Below are positions 1 to 6,922 of a DNA stretch of 7,875 nucleotides, piece by piece (positions within the stretch are counted from its first letter, which is position 1; each line of letters begins with the position of its first letter). Source of the stretch: Clostridia bacterium. Lineage in GTDB: Bacteria; Bacillota; Clostridia; Oscillospirales; Acutalibacteraceae. A program made the position numbers and the translations under genes. The DNA lies in contig JAFWRV010000097.1 of NCBI GenBank assembly GCA_017519685.1, forward strand, positions 1-7,875, read 5' to 3'. The notes beneath the pieces were generated by a model, which ran no database searches, had not been told where the DNA came from, and saw nothing but the letters and a program-made list of their open reading frames with translations.

Positions 1-1378
1 AAATGTATTCATAGGGGTATTTATAATTAAAGATTCTTTCAACATTATTGCCGCCGGGCTGACAGAGTTTCGTCACCGCTCCGGCTCCCGCCGCGAGCAC
101 GGTCTGACATTCCTCCATCATATACACATTGTATATGCCCTGAGTCTCTCCTTTGCACCATCCGACATTCTCGAGATTGCCGACACATTTGCTCTGACGG
201 TACATATAATACGGCACATATCCCGAAGCGGTCAGTTTTTCATAAGCGTAATCGAGCATCTTCCCCGCTTCAACGCCGGGAGCGACCTGTGTTCCTTCGT
301 AATTCAGTTCCGAAGAACGCTTCAGGGCAAGAGTATGAACCGTGATATTTTCGGGAGCGAGGGCAACAGCGGTATCAAGTGAATTTATAAAATCATCGAC
401 TGTTTCTTCGGGAAGACCCGCTATCAGATCGGTATTGATAACTTTAAAGCCGTATCCCTTAGCGAGGCGGTACGCGCTAATCGCTTTTTCCGCGGTATGA
501 TTTCTCCCGATAAGCTTCAGCGTTTCGTCACTGTAAGTCTGGGGGTTAATGCTGATACGGTCAACACCGTGCATTCTCAGCATACTCAGTTTTGCGGGAG
601 TGACGGTATCCGGTCTTCCGATTTCAACAGTATATTCTTTTAATCGTGATAAGTCAAAACTTTTTTCAATCCGGCACTGGAGCATATCAAACTGCGACGG
701 TTCGAGAACTCCCGGAGTGCCTCCGCCGAAATAGATGCTTTCAACTTTAAGACCGTTTTCGCGGGCGTAATTTCCGGTGATTTCGATTTCCGCGGCAAGC
801 TTTTCGAGATATTCGGGAAAAAGCTTTCTGGCGTTCGGATTAGCTATCGAATGGCTGACAAACGAACAGTATGAACATCTTGAAGGGCAGAACGGTATTG
901 AAACATAAAGACTGCAGGAATCCGGTCCCGACGAAGCGATTATTTTTTCTTCGTTTTTCGCTACCGTTACGGCAAGAGAAATCTTTTTTTCGCTGACAAG
1001 CAGCTTTTCCGAGAAATAACGTCTTGCCTGTTCCTCGCCCATATCGTTGATAAGCCGTATCATAAGCTTTGACGGCCTTACTCCGGTAAGCAGACCCCAT
1101 GGAGGAGTATAACCGGTTATATCCGACAGGGCGTTGAAGATAAGCGTCGCGAGATTCAGCTCCGCTTCCTCCGGAGTCGTTTCGGCAGAGGATGACCTGC
1201 GCTCGCCGTTCACCGTTACATCGGCATAAACTCTGCCGTCCTCATAACGGGTATCAACGGTCATTTCGTCCTCTCCGCTGCCGTCATAAACAATATTGAT
1301 TTTTTCATTCGGGAAGAATACGCGGCACAGGTTTTCACATTCATAGTGAAATTTGTGCCCGGAAATTCTCAGTATCAA
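1..1378 (-). CDS. hemZ: HemZ-type coproporphyrinogen dehydrogenase (radical SAM), 3' end outside window
   Basis: This reading frame gives 459 codons and is still open at the window edge. HemZ proteins are, from memory, near 480-500 residues, so perhaps 20-40 C-terminal residues are missing. The family is credited with oxygen-independent conversion of coproporphyrinogen III to protoporphyrinogen IX using SAM and a 4Fe-4S cluster in the cytoplasm. Visible motifs are PWGLLTGVRPSKL (residues 93-105), typical of HemZ; the radical SAM cluster ligands C164, C168 and C171 in FCPSRCSYCSF; the SAM-site glycines YFGGGTPG (about 216-223); and GNLENVGW ending at W407. The roughly 160-residue region before the cluster separates HemZ from HemN and HemW, whose cluster lies near the N-terminus. 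The proposed start is TTG at 1378, which overlaps the stop of the upstream hydrolase in TTGA. AGAAGGA (1389-1395) lies 10 nt upstream, and no in-frame ATG fits the N-terminus. Family assignment is strong; the physiological substrate in this organism is less certain. Confidence 0.93.
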   Translation of the reverse strand, partial: MILRISGHKFHYECENLCRVFFPNEKINIVYDGSGEDEMTVDTRYEDGRVYADVTVNGERRSSSAETTPEEAELNLATLIFNALSDITGYTPPWGLLTGVRPSKLMIRLINDMGEEQARRYFSEKLLVSEKKISLAVTVAKNEEKIIASSGPDSCSLYVSIPFCPSRCSYCSFVSHSIANPNARKLFPEYLEKLAAEIEITGNYARENGLKVESIYFGGGTPGVLEPSQFDMLQCRIEKSFDLSRLKEYTVEIGRPDTVTPAKLSMLRMHGVDRISINPQTYSDETLKLIGRNHTAEKAISAYRLAKGYGFKVINTDLIAGLPEETVDDFINSLDTAVALAPENITVHTLALKRSSELNYEGTQVAPGVEAGKMLDYAYEKLTASGYVPYYMYRQSKCVGNLENVGWCKGETQGIYNVYMMEECQTVLAAGAGAVTKLCQPGGNNVERIFNYKYPYEYI

Positions 1379-2022
1379 CGCCTGTTCATCCTTCTGATAT
1401 AAATATTACGGACTCTTTCGTGACCGAGTGTTGTCTGAGGTCCGTGACCTGTATAAACCGTAAAATCGCCCTCCAGCTCAATAAGTCTGCGAAGGGATTC
1501 ATCCATCTGCGCGGGATTCCCGCCGAGCGTGTCCGTTCTTCCTACCGTGGAATAAAACAGAGTATCTCCGCTGAATATAATCCTGCTTGCGAAATCAATA
1601 AAGCATACGCTGCCCCTGCTGTGGCCCGGAGTATGCATAACCGTAAGCTCCGTTTCACCGAGACGGATAACATCGCCGTCTCTGAAAGTCATATCGGCGT
1701 GAGACGGAATAAAATCGGGGCTTTTATAAAAAGTATTCATCAGGTTCATATCGGGATCACGCAGACAGATTTCATCGTCTTCGTGAATTGCCGATATGAC
1801 ATCCATTTCATTCTTAATGTGAGGAACACCTAAAATATGATCAAAATGGCCGTGAGTTATCAGCAGATATCTGACATCCGCTTTACTGTCGGCAATTGCG
1901 TTTTTCAGGTTATCAAGATAGCATCCCGGATCGATAACGGCCGCTTCTCCGCTTGCCTCGTCAACCGCTAAAAACATATTCGCGAGATCGGAATACTCGG
2001 GAGTTACGGGAATGACTTTCAT
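1375..2022 (-). CDS. MBL-fold metallohydrolase, glyoxalase II-like
   Basis: This is a 215-residue cytoplasmic protein without signal peptide or membrane segment. It has the complete metallo-beta-lactamase-fold metal site: H57-x-H59-x-D61-H62 in THGHFDHILG, H134 in HTPGHSRGS, D153 in SGDTLF, and H193 in TGHGPQT. This set binds two metal ions in hydroxyacylglutathione hydrolase (glyoxalase II) relatives. The length matches the short bacterial subfamily (YcbL or YqgX-like) that lacks the C-terminal glutathione-binding helical domain of true glyoxalase II, so the substrate cannot be named; thioester hydrolysis is a guess from the family. The ATG at 2022 has a ribosome site AGAGGTGA just upstream and starts 4 nt after the dtd stop. 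Its own stop overlaps the hemZ start by 4 nt. A gene of this family commonly sits between dtd and hemZ in clostridial genomes. Confidence 0.92.
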   Translation of the reverse strand: MKVIPVTPEYSDLANMFLAVDEASGEAAVIDPGCYLDNLKNAIADSKADVRYLLITHGHFDHILGVPHIKNEMDVISAIHEDDEICLRDPDMNLMNTFYKSPDFIPSHADMTFRDGDVIRLGETELTVMHTPGHSRGSVCFIDFASRIIFSGDTLFYSTVGRTDTLGGNPAQMDESLRRLIELEGDFTVYTGHGPQTTLGHERVRNIYIRRMNRR

Positions 2023-2026
2023 AATT

Positions 2027-2485
2027 TCACCTCTTGTCCCATATATCGGTATCCATTAATATCGTTACGGGTCCGTCGTTGTGAATCTCAACTTTCATAT
2101 CGGCGCCGAACACGCCTCTTTCAACTTTTGAAATGCCGTTTGCCTCAAGGCATCTGCAAAAATAATCATAGAGTTTTTCCGCTTCATCGGGAGGAGCGGA
2201 CGGAAAGAATGAAGGTCTGTTGCCTTTCTTTAAATCCGCGCAGAGAGTGAACTGGGAAATCGCAAGCACGGAACCGTTCACATCGTGAATATCGAGATTC
2301 ATTTTTTCGTTTTCATCCTCGAAAACACGCAGAGTCGATATCTTTCTCGCAAGAAGCTCCGCCTGCGCTTCGGTATCTCCCTGCATAACTCCAAGGAGCA
2401 CATTGAATCCTTTTCCGATGTTTCCTTTAAGCTCACCGTCAACACACACGGATGAAGCCGTAACGCGCTGAATTACCGCTCTCAT
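2027..2485 (-). CDS. dtd: D-aminoacyl-tRNA deacylase
   Basis: Dtd removes D-amino acids (such as D-Tyr), and also glycine mis-attached to tRNA-Ala, from tRNA in the cytoplasm, protecting translation from non-L residues. The 152-residue product has the usual family length and begins MRAVIQRV, the standard N-terminus. The two active-site signatures are intact: SQFTL at residues 77-81, followed by KGNRPSF, and the Gly-cisPro loop NDGPVT at 136-141, which gives the enzyme its chiral selectivity. It is the canonical bacterial GPVT type. The frame is open further upstream to 2545, but that extension would lie inside rel and is not Dtd-like. The ATG at 2485 follows AGGAGG by 8 nt and lies 1 nt after the rel stop, which fixes the start. 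Translation is probably coupled to rel. Confidence 0.97.
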   Translation of the reverse strand: MRAVIQRVTASSVCVDGELKGNIGKGFNVLLGVMQGDTEAQAELLARKISTLRVFEDENEKMNLDIHDVNGSVLAISQFTLCADLKKGNRPSFFPSAPPDEAEKLYDYFCRCLEANGISKVERGVFGADMKVEIHNDGPVTILMDTDIWDKR

Positions 2486-2486
2486 A

Positions 2487-4748
2487 TCAGACGCCTCCTC
2501 TCTCAACCGCAAGCACGCCCTCAACTCCCTCAACCTTGCCCACAAGGGAATTCAGATGCTCGACGCCGTTGACGGAAACGGTTACAACAATAACAGTTCG
2601 TCCGTCTTTGGTGGCTCTCGTGCTGAGGTCGTTTATGCTTATTCTCATATTGGCAAAAAGCGCCGTTATATCCGCTATGAGTCCTATTCTCTTAAGGCAG
2701 GTTATAACAAGGGTCGCTTTGAAATCTTCCTTGACATTTTTATCCCAGTACGCTTTTATCCAGCGGTCGGGCTCAGACGCCTTTGAAAGATCCGCCGGAA
2801 CATTGGAGCAGTTTCTTGTATGAATCGATACGCCGTGTCCCCTGGTTATGAATCCGATAATGTCATCGCCGGGCAGAGGATTGCAGCAGCGTGAAAACTT
2901 GATAAGGCAGTTGTCGATGCCCTCAACCACAACTCCCTCGTTTGACTTGGTCTTTTTCTTCGGAACCGTCTTTGCAACCGCGGTTTCCGTAAGCCCGGTC
3001 ATCCTGAGGTAATCATCCTTGATTCGGGGCATAAGCTTTGAAAGAACAATACCGCCGTAACCGATCGCGGCGTAGAATTCCTCAAGCGAGTTGCAGCGCT
3101 GGCGCTCCGCAATCTTTGTTACAAACGGAGTGAATTCCTCGCTTGTAAGCCGGATGAAATTACGCTTGAATTCTCTTTCGACCTCCGCCCTGCCTTCCTC
3201 AATATTCTCCTCGCGTTTTTCTTTCTTATACCACTGGCGGATTTTGCTCCTCGCCTGACTGGTCTTGACTATCTTGAGCCAGTCCCTGCTCGGACCCTTG
3301 CCCGGCTGTGACGAGGTTATGATTTCAATGATTTCTCCGGTCTTTACCACATGGTCAATCGGCACAATCCTGCCGTCAACCTTGGCGCCGACCATCTTGT
3401 TGCCGACCGCCGAGTGAATGGCGTAAGCGAAGTCGATAACGGTCGCGCCGCTCGGGAGGTTGAAAACATCGCCCTTGGGCGTGAACACGAATACCTCCTC
3501 GGGCACAAGGTCGCTCTTGATGGTCGCGACTATATCCTCAACGTCCTCGCTGTCATTCTGATTTTCGAGAAGCTGGCGTATCCAGGAAAGACGGCGCTCG
3601 TCAAAGCCGTCTTTGCCGTCGTTCATTCCGAGTTTATATTTCCAGTGCGCCGCGATACCGTATTCGGCGGTATGGTGCATTTCCCATGTTCTTATCTGAA
3701 CCTCAAACGGGATGCCCTCCTTGCCGAGAACGGTTGTATGGAGCGACTGATACATATTCGCCTTGGGATTTGAGATATAATCCTTGAATCTGCCGGGAAT
3801 CGGCTTGAACATGTCGTGAATTACACCGAGACAGTTATAACAGTCGCCGACGGTATCAACAATAATTCTGACGGCGTAAATGTCATATATTTCGTCAATG
3901 CCCTTATCCTGCATATACATTTTGCGGTAGATACCGTGAACGGATTTGATTCTGCCGCTGACCTGGGCATTGGGAACAAATTCCCTGACTCTGTTTTCGA
4001 TTCTCTGCTTGATTTCGTCGAGGAATTCTTTTCTGGTGCTGCTCTGCTTTTCGAGCGCGTCACCGATTTCCTTATACGCAACCGGGTCAAGGTAGCTTAT
4101 TGACAAATCCTCAAGCTCCTCTTTGATGGGACGGATACCGAGACGGTGCGCTATCGGAGCGTATATTTCTATCGTTTCAAGCGCAATTTCCCTGCCCCTT
4201 TGCTCTGGCTTGTACATAAGGGTTCTCATATTGTGAAGACGGTCGGCGAGTTTGACTATGATAACTCTTATATCCTTGTTCATCGCAAGCAGCATTTTTC
4301 TGATATTTTCCGCCTGCTGATGCTGCTTGACTCTTGTCTGATCAAAGATATTTCCGTCCTCGTTGCGCTCCTCGCTCTTTGTCTTGACGCTTGTGATTTT
4401 TGTAAGACCCTCAACGAGATCCGCGACCGTGTTTCCGAACTCGGATTTGATTACGTCAAGCGTAATACCCGTATCCTCCACTGTGTCGTGAAGCATGGCG
4501 GCTATAATCGACGGACAGTCCATTCCGAGGCGTGCGGTGATTATGGCAACGCTGAGAGGGTGCACGATATACGGCTCGCCGGAAAGGCGGAGCTGGTCTC
4601 CGTGCGCCTTTTTGGCAAACTCATAGGATTTTTTTATCTGGTTTACTTCGTTTTCGGAAAAGCTTTTTTCAATGAGCTCCAGAAGGACTTTGAATCCCTC
4701 ATCGGGGGTTGAAAAAGTATCGTCTCCGACATTGATAAGCGTTCTCAT
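2487..4748 (-). CDS. rel: Bifunctional (p)ppGpp synthetase/hydrolase, Rel/SpoT family
   Basis: Rel makes (p)ppGpp from ATP and GDP or GTP on starved ribosomes and degrades it again, controlling the stringent response. The 753-residue protein has the full long-RSH layout. The HD hydrolase domain is at about 40-200, with H63 in YIVHPL, H87-D88 in MLHDTVEDT and D168 in KLADRLHNM. The synthetase domain is at about 260-375, with D289, the GRFKDYI segment (R320-x-K322-D323) and E349 in FEVQIRT. A TGS domain at about 416-478 begins VFVFTPKGDVFNLPSGA. The zinc-finger (CC) region has C621, C622, H643 and C647, and an ACT domain lies at about 676-751. An intact HD site plus the RxKD motif, rather than the ExDD of synthetase-only RelA, indicates a bifunctional enzyme. 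An insertion of about 15 residues lies near 123-143. The ATG at 4748 follows AGGAG (4754-4758) and starts 2 nt after the recJ stop. Confidence 0.97.
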   Translation of the reverse strand: MRTLINVGDDTFSTPDEGFKVLLELIEKSFSENEVNQIKKSYEFAKKAHGDQLRLSGEPYIVHPLSVAIITARLGMDCPSIIAAMLHDTVEDTGITLDVIKSEFGNTVADLVEGLTKITSVKTKSEERNEDGNIFDQTRVKQHQQAENIRKMLLAMNKDIRVIIVKLADRLHNMRTLMYKPEQRGREIALETIEIYAPIAHRLGIRPIKEELEDLSISYLDPVAYKEIGDALEKQSSTRKEFLDEIKQRIENRVREFVPNAQVSGRIKSVHGIYRKMYMQDKGIDEIYDIYAVRIIVDTVGDCYNCLGVIHDMFKPIPGRFKDYISNPKANMYQSLHTTVLGKEGIPFEVQIRTWEMHHTAEYGIAAHWKYKLGMNDGKDGFDERRLSWIRQLLENQNDSEDVEDIVATIKSDLVPEEVFVFTPKGDVFNLPSGATVIDFAYAIHSAVGNKMVGAKVDGRIVPIDHVVKTGEIIEIITSSQPGKGPSRDWLKIVKTSQARSKIRQWYKKEKREENIEEGRAEVEREFKRNFIRLTSEEFTPFVTKIAERQRCNSLEEFYAAIGYGGIVLSKLMPRIKDDYLRMTGLTETAVAKTVPKKKTKSNEGVVVEGIDNCLIKFSRCCNPLPGDDIIGFITRGHGVSIHTRNCSNVPADLSKASEPDRWIKAYWDKNVKEDFKATLVITCLKRIGLIADITALFANMRISINDLSTRATKDGRTVIVVTVSVNGVEHLNSLVGKVEGVEGVLAVERGGV
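2494..2499 (-). promoter_or_regulatory. Ribosome binding site of dtd inside the end of rel
   Basis: A perfect AGGAGG lies 8 nt before the dtd ATG at 2485. The same bases encode part of the Arg-Gly-Gly near the rel C-terminus. It selects the 152-residue Dtd start over the in-frame extension to 2545, and it suggests that ribosomes finishing rel reinitiate on dtd. Confidence 0.85.
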
Positions 4749-4750
4749 CT

Positions 4751-6790
4751 TTACTCCTGTATATTTCTCAGCTTTTTCATTATCTGAGAATCTTCAAGAT
4801 TGACTTTGTGTGTGTCGTGCGGAACAAACACCCTGTTGTGCGCGTCCGCAGAAAGAATTCCCATTTCGGTCATAACATCGACCGTAATCATATATCTCGC
4901 GAGATTGGTTCCGTCATCACCGAGACGTACGCAGAGTTCCTCGCAGTTTCCGTCCTTGAGCGGCTTTGACTGTATGCTGCGGAAAACCTCAACCTCGGTT
5001 TCCCTGTCGGGCAGCAAAGCGGAAACCTCACCGGATTCCGGCTTTTCTCCGCGGGAAAAATTATCGTAAATACTCAGCGCTTCAAGCACCTTGTCCTCAT
5101 CCGTATCGGAGGGTCTTATTCCCCTGACGACAACGGACACCCTTGTTTCGTTGTTATAGACATTCTTTTCGAGGTTTACGGCAAGGTCAACTTTATCGCC
5201 TTTTTCATACGGAAAGCGTCTTTCGGGCATTCCGAAATAGACGGTTCCTATTCTGACATCGTTTTTTGAAACGATGAGCCGTGTATGTTTCCCGTCGGAT
5301 ATGTTGTTGATTTCTTCAACCGTGACACCGAAGAGGCCGAAAAGCGGCTGGGGATTTGACGCTCCGAACGGCTCAAGCGCCGCTATTGATGACAGCACCG
5401 GAAGGTTGATACCGGAAAGCTGTATTTTAAGGTCAATACGCTGCTCGGCAAAAGGCATCTTTTTGTCTGCCGCGTAATCGTTGATTTTTCTTCTGAATCT
5501 TTCAATATCGGCGGATTTAAGCCCCAGACCGGCGGCGAGGGTATGCCCTCCGTAATGGGTCAGATATTCGCTTGACGCCTTTATGGCGTCATAAATTGAA
5601 AATCCGGGAATCGAGCGGCAGGAGCCCGTTGCCTCATCACCGGAACGGGAAATGACAACCGACGGCCTTCCGAAATGCTCTGTAAGTTTTGCCGCGACTA
5701 TTCCGACAACCCCCTGATGCCATTCCTCACCGACAACAACGATGATTCTGTCATTGGCGATAGCGGGATTTTCCTGTATCTGTTCAAGCGCTTTACCGAA
5801 TATTTCATTTTCGGTTGCCTGACGGCGCGCGTTCATGTTGTTTATTTCATCCGCGAGGTATGCCGCTTCATCGGGATCGTCGCATAAAAGCAGCTCAAGC
5901 GCCTTGTCCGCGCTGCCCATTCTTCCCGCCGCGTTGATTCTCGGGCAAAGAGTGTAGGCAACGGACATTGAGGTAAGTTCTCTTCCCCTTACGCCCGACG
6001 CTTTGATAAGAGCGGCAACACCAACTCCGGGATGGCTGTTCATATATGAAATACCGCGTCTTACCATAACACGGTTTTCTCCGATAAGAGATACAACGTC
6101 TCCGATGGTGCCCATCGCGACAAGTTCACCGTATTCCCTGAGAATCTCATCCGGGTCATCGTCATCAATCGCGCAGGCGAGCTTGAAAGCGACTCCGACT
6201 CCGCTCATTTCTTTATACGGGCAGGTGCAGTCCGGGCGCTGGGGATCGACAACCGCTTCACAGACCGGAAGGGCCTCCCCGACTTTGTGATGGTCGGTAA
6301 CAACAACTTCAAGCCCGATTTCGTAAGCGTGAGCAATTTCGTCTATTGCCGTGGCTCCGTTGTCAACGGTAACTATGAGCCGTACTCCGCGCGAGGCGAG
6401 TTTGTCTATCGCCGGAATATTGAGTCCGTATCCCTCGCTGATTCTGTCGGGAATATATCTGATAACATTTGCTCCCCTGCTTTCAAGGAACGAATAAAGA
6501 AGCGCGGTTGAAGTCACTCCGTCGGCATCGTAATCGCCGTAAACGCAAATCATTTCAAATTCGTCAATCGCTCTGTTGATTCTTTCCGCGGCTTTGTCCA
6601 TATCCTTTATAATCATCGGGTCAATGGTCAGAGGAGCGTATTCGTCAAAGAAATCGTTAATTTCGTCAATATTATCAAAGCCCCTCGAAGAAGCTATCAG
6701 TGCCGCAAGCGGGTCGATATTCAATTCGGCGGCCGCAACCGAGGCGAGTTCCCTGTCTCCCGAAGCAACCACCCATTTTTTTCTTCTCAT
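4751..6790 (-). CDS. recJ: Single-stranded-DNA-specific 5'-3' exonuclease RecJ
   Basis: RecJ degrades single-stranded DNA 5' to 3' in recombination (RecFOR) and mismatch or base-excision repair, using Mn or Mg. The 679-residue product starts MRRKKWVV, close to the usual RecJ N-terminus. The DHH core is complete: GDYDADG at 85-91, D143 in TVDNGA, D166-H167-H168 in VVTDHH, and D231 in GTIGDVVSL. The DHHA1 domain follows with WHQGVVGIVAAKL (358-370), GSCRS (389-393) and the GGH motif (414-416). An OB-like DNA-binding domain runs from about 450 to 555. The last 120 residues form a further region of the kind seen in Firmicutes RecJ, ending near KVNLEDSQIMKKLR. The open frame extends to 6913, but the promoter and the PAP2 terminator lie in that extension, and GGAAAGGA (6801-6808) precedes the ATG at 6790 by 10 nt. 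It is the first gene of the operon. Confidence 0.96.
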   Translation of the reverse strand: MRRKKWVVASGDRELASVAAAELNIDPLAALIASSRGFDNIDEINDFFDEYAPLTIDPMIIKDMDKAAERINRAIDEFEMICVYGDYDADGVTSTALLYSFLESRGANVIRYIPDRISEGYGLNIPAIDKLASRGVRLIVTVDNGATAIDEIAHAYEIGLEVVVTDHHKVGEALPVCEAVVDPQRPDCTCPYKEMSGVGVAFKLACAIDDDDPDEILREYGELVAMGTIGDVVSLIGENRVMVRRGISYMNSHPGVGVAALIKASGVRGRELTSMSVAYTLCPRINAAGRMGSADKALELLLCDDPDEAAYLADEINNMNARRQATENEIFGKALEQIQENPAIANDRIIVVVGEEWHQGVVGIVAAKLTEHFGRPSVVISRSGDEATGSCRSIPGFSIYDAIKASSEYLTHYGGHTLAAGLGLKSADIERFRRKINDYAADKKMPFAEQRIDLKIQLSGINLPVLSSIAALEPFGASNPQPLFGLFGVTVEEINNISDGKHTRLIVSKNDVRIGTVYFGMPERRFPYEKGDKVDLAVNLEKNVYNNETRVSVVVRGIRPSDTDEDKVLEALSIYDNFSRGEKPESGEVSALLPDRETEVEVFRSIQSKPLKDGNCEELCVRLGDDGTNLARYMITVDVMTEMGILSADAHNRVFVPHDTHKVNLEDSQIMKKLRNIQE

Positions 6791-6800
6791 AAGGCAACTG

Positions 6801-6808
6801 TCCTTTCC
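6801..6808 (-). promoter_or_regulatory. Ribosome binding site of recJ
   Basis: GGAAAGGA lies 10 nt before the ATG at 6790, inside the short leader expected from the promoter at 6819-6847. It supports the 679-residue RecJ over the 720-residue open frame. Confidence 0.75.
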
Positions 6809-6818
6809 ATAATAAGAA

Positions 6819-6847
6819 ATTATATCATTAATAAGATAATTATTCAA
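6819..6847 (-). promoter_or_regulatory. Sigma-A-type promoter of the recJ-rel-dtd-MBL-hemZ operon
   Basis: On the minus strand TTGAAT (6842-6847, -35) and a perfect TATAAT (6819-6824, -10) are separated by exactly 17 bp. Transcription would start near 6811-6813, leaving a leader of about 21-23 nt before the recJ ATG at 6790, just long enough for the ribosome site. The surrounding DNA is very AT-rich, as expected for an UP-element-like context. Such a short leader leaves no room for a riboswitch or attenuator. No other promoter is evident in the junctions downstream, which are 4 nt or less, so this is probably the main operon promoter within the window. Confidence 0.8.
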
Positions 6848-6850
6848 GTG

Positions 6851-6864
6851 ATTTATATATAAAT
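6851..6864. repeat. 14-bp perfect AT-only palindrome upstream of the operon promoter
   Basis: ATTTATATATAAAT is its own reverse complement and ends 3 bp upstream of the -35 box of the operon promoter. It also lies at the downstream edge of the T-rich tail of the PAP2 terminator. It could be an UP element or an operator, or simply chance in AT-rich DNA. Confidence 0.5.
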
Positions 6865-6867
6865 AAA

Positions 6868-6899
6868 CAGAAAATAACCCTGCGGAATTCTCCGCAGGG
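6868..6899 (-). terminator. Rho-independent terminator of the PAP2 gene
   Basis: A perfect 9-bp stem (6878-6886 with 6891-6899, CCCTGCGGA and TCCGCAGGG) encloses a 4-nt loop. On the minus strand it is followed by TTATTTTCTGTTTATTTA, a broken T-rich tail. It begins 24 nt after the PAP2 stop codon and about 30 bp before the operon promoter, so it insulates the recJ operon from PAP2 transcription. The plus-strand side has no T-run, so it appears unidirectional. Confidence 0.85.
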
Positions 6900-6922
6900 C
6901 AGATATCGGCCAAAGGAAAAGA

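Noticed and set aside
840..1100. 86-codon minus-strand frame starting MGSAYRSKA
   Set aside because: It is an out-of-frame reading within hemZ, where the HemZ frame contains the radical SAM motif.
1420..1833. 137-codon open frame on the plus strand
   Set aside because: It is antisense to the MBL-fold hydrolase, which carries all catalytic residues. No independent support exists.
2486..2545. 20-residue N-terminal extension of Dtd overlapping rel
   Set aside because: Dtd proteins start MRAVIQR, and a perfect AGGAGG precedes the ATG at 2485.
3351..3773. 140-codon open frame on the plus strand
   Set aside because: It is antisense to the Rel synthetase and TGS domains, with no ribosome site or recognisable motif.
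4146..4712. 188-codon open frame on the plus strand
   Set aside because: It lies wholly antisense to the rel HD domain, whose motifs are unmistakable. The translation has no recognisable family and is a by-product of rel codon bias.
6791..6913. 41-residue N-terminal extension of RecJ
   Set aside because: It would run through the PAP2 terminator and the TATAAT promoter, has no ribosome site, and does not resemble RecJ. The ATG at 6790 fits the family.
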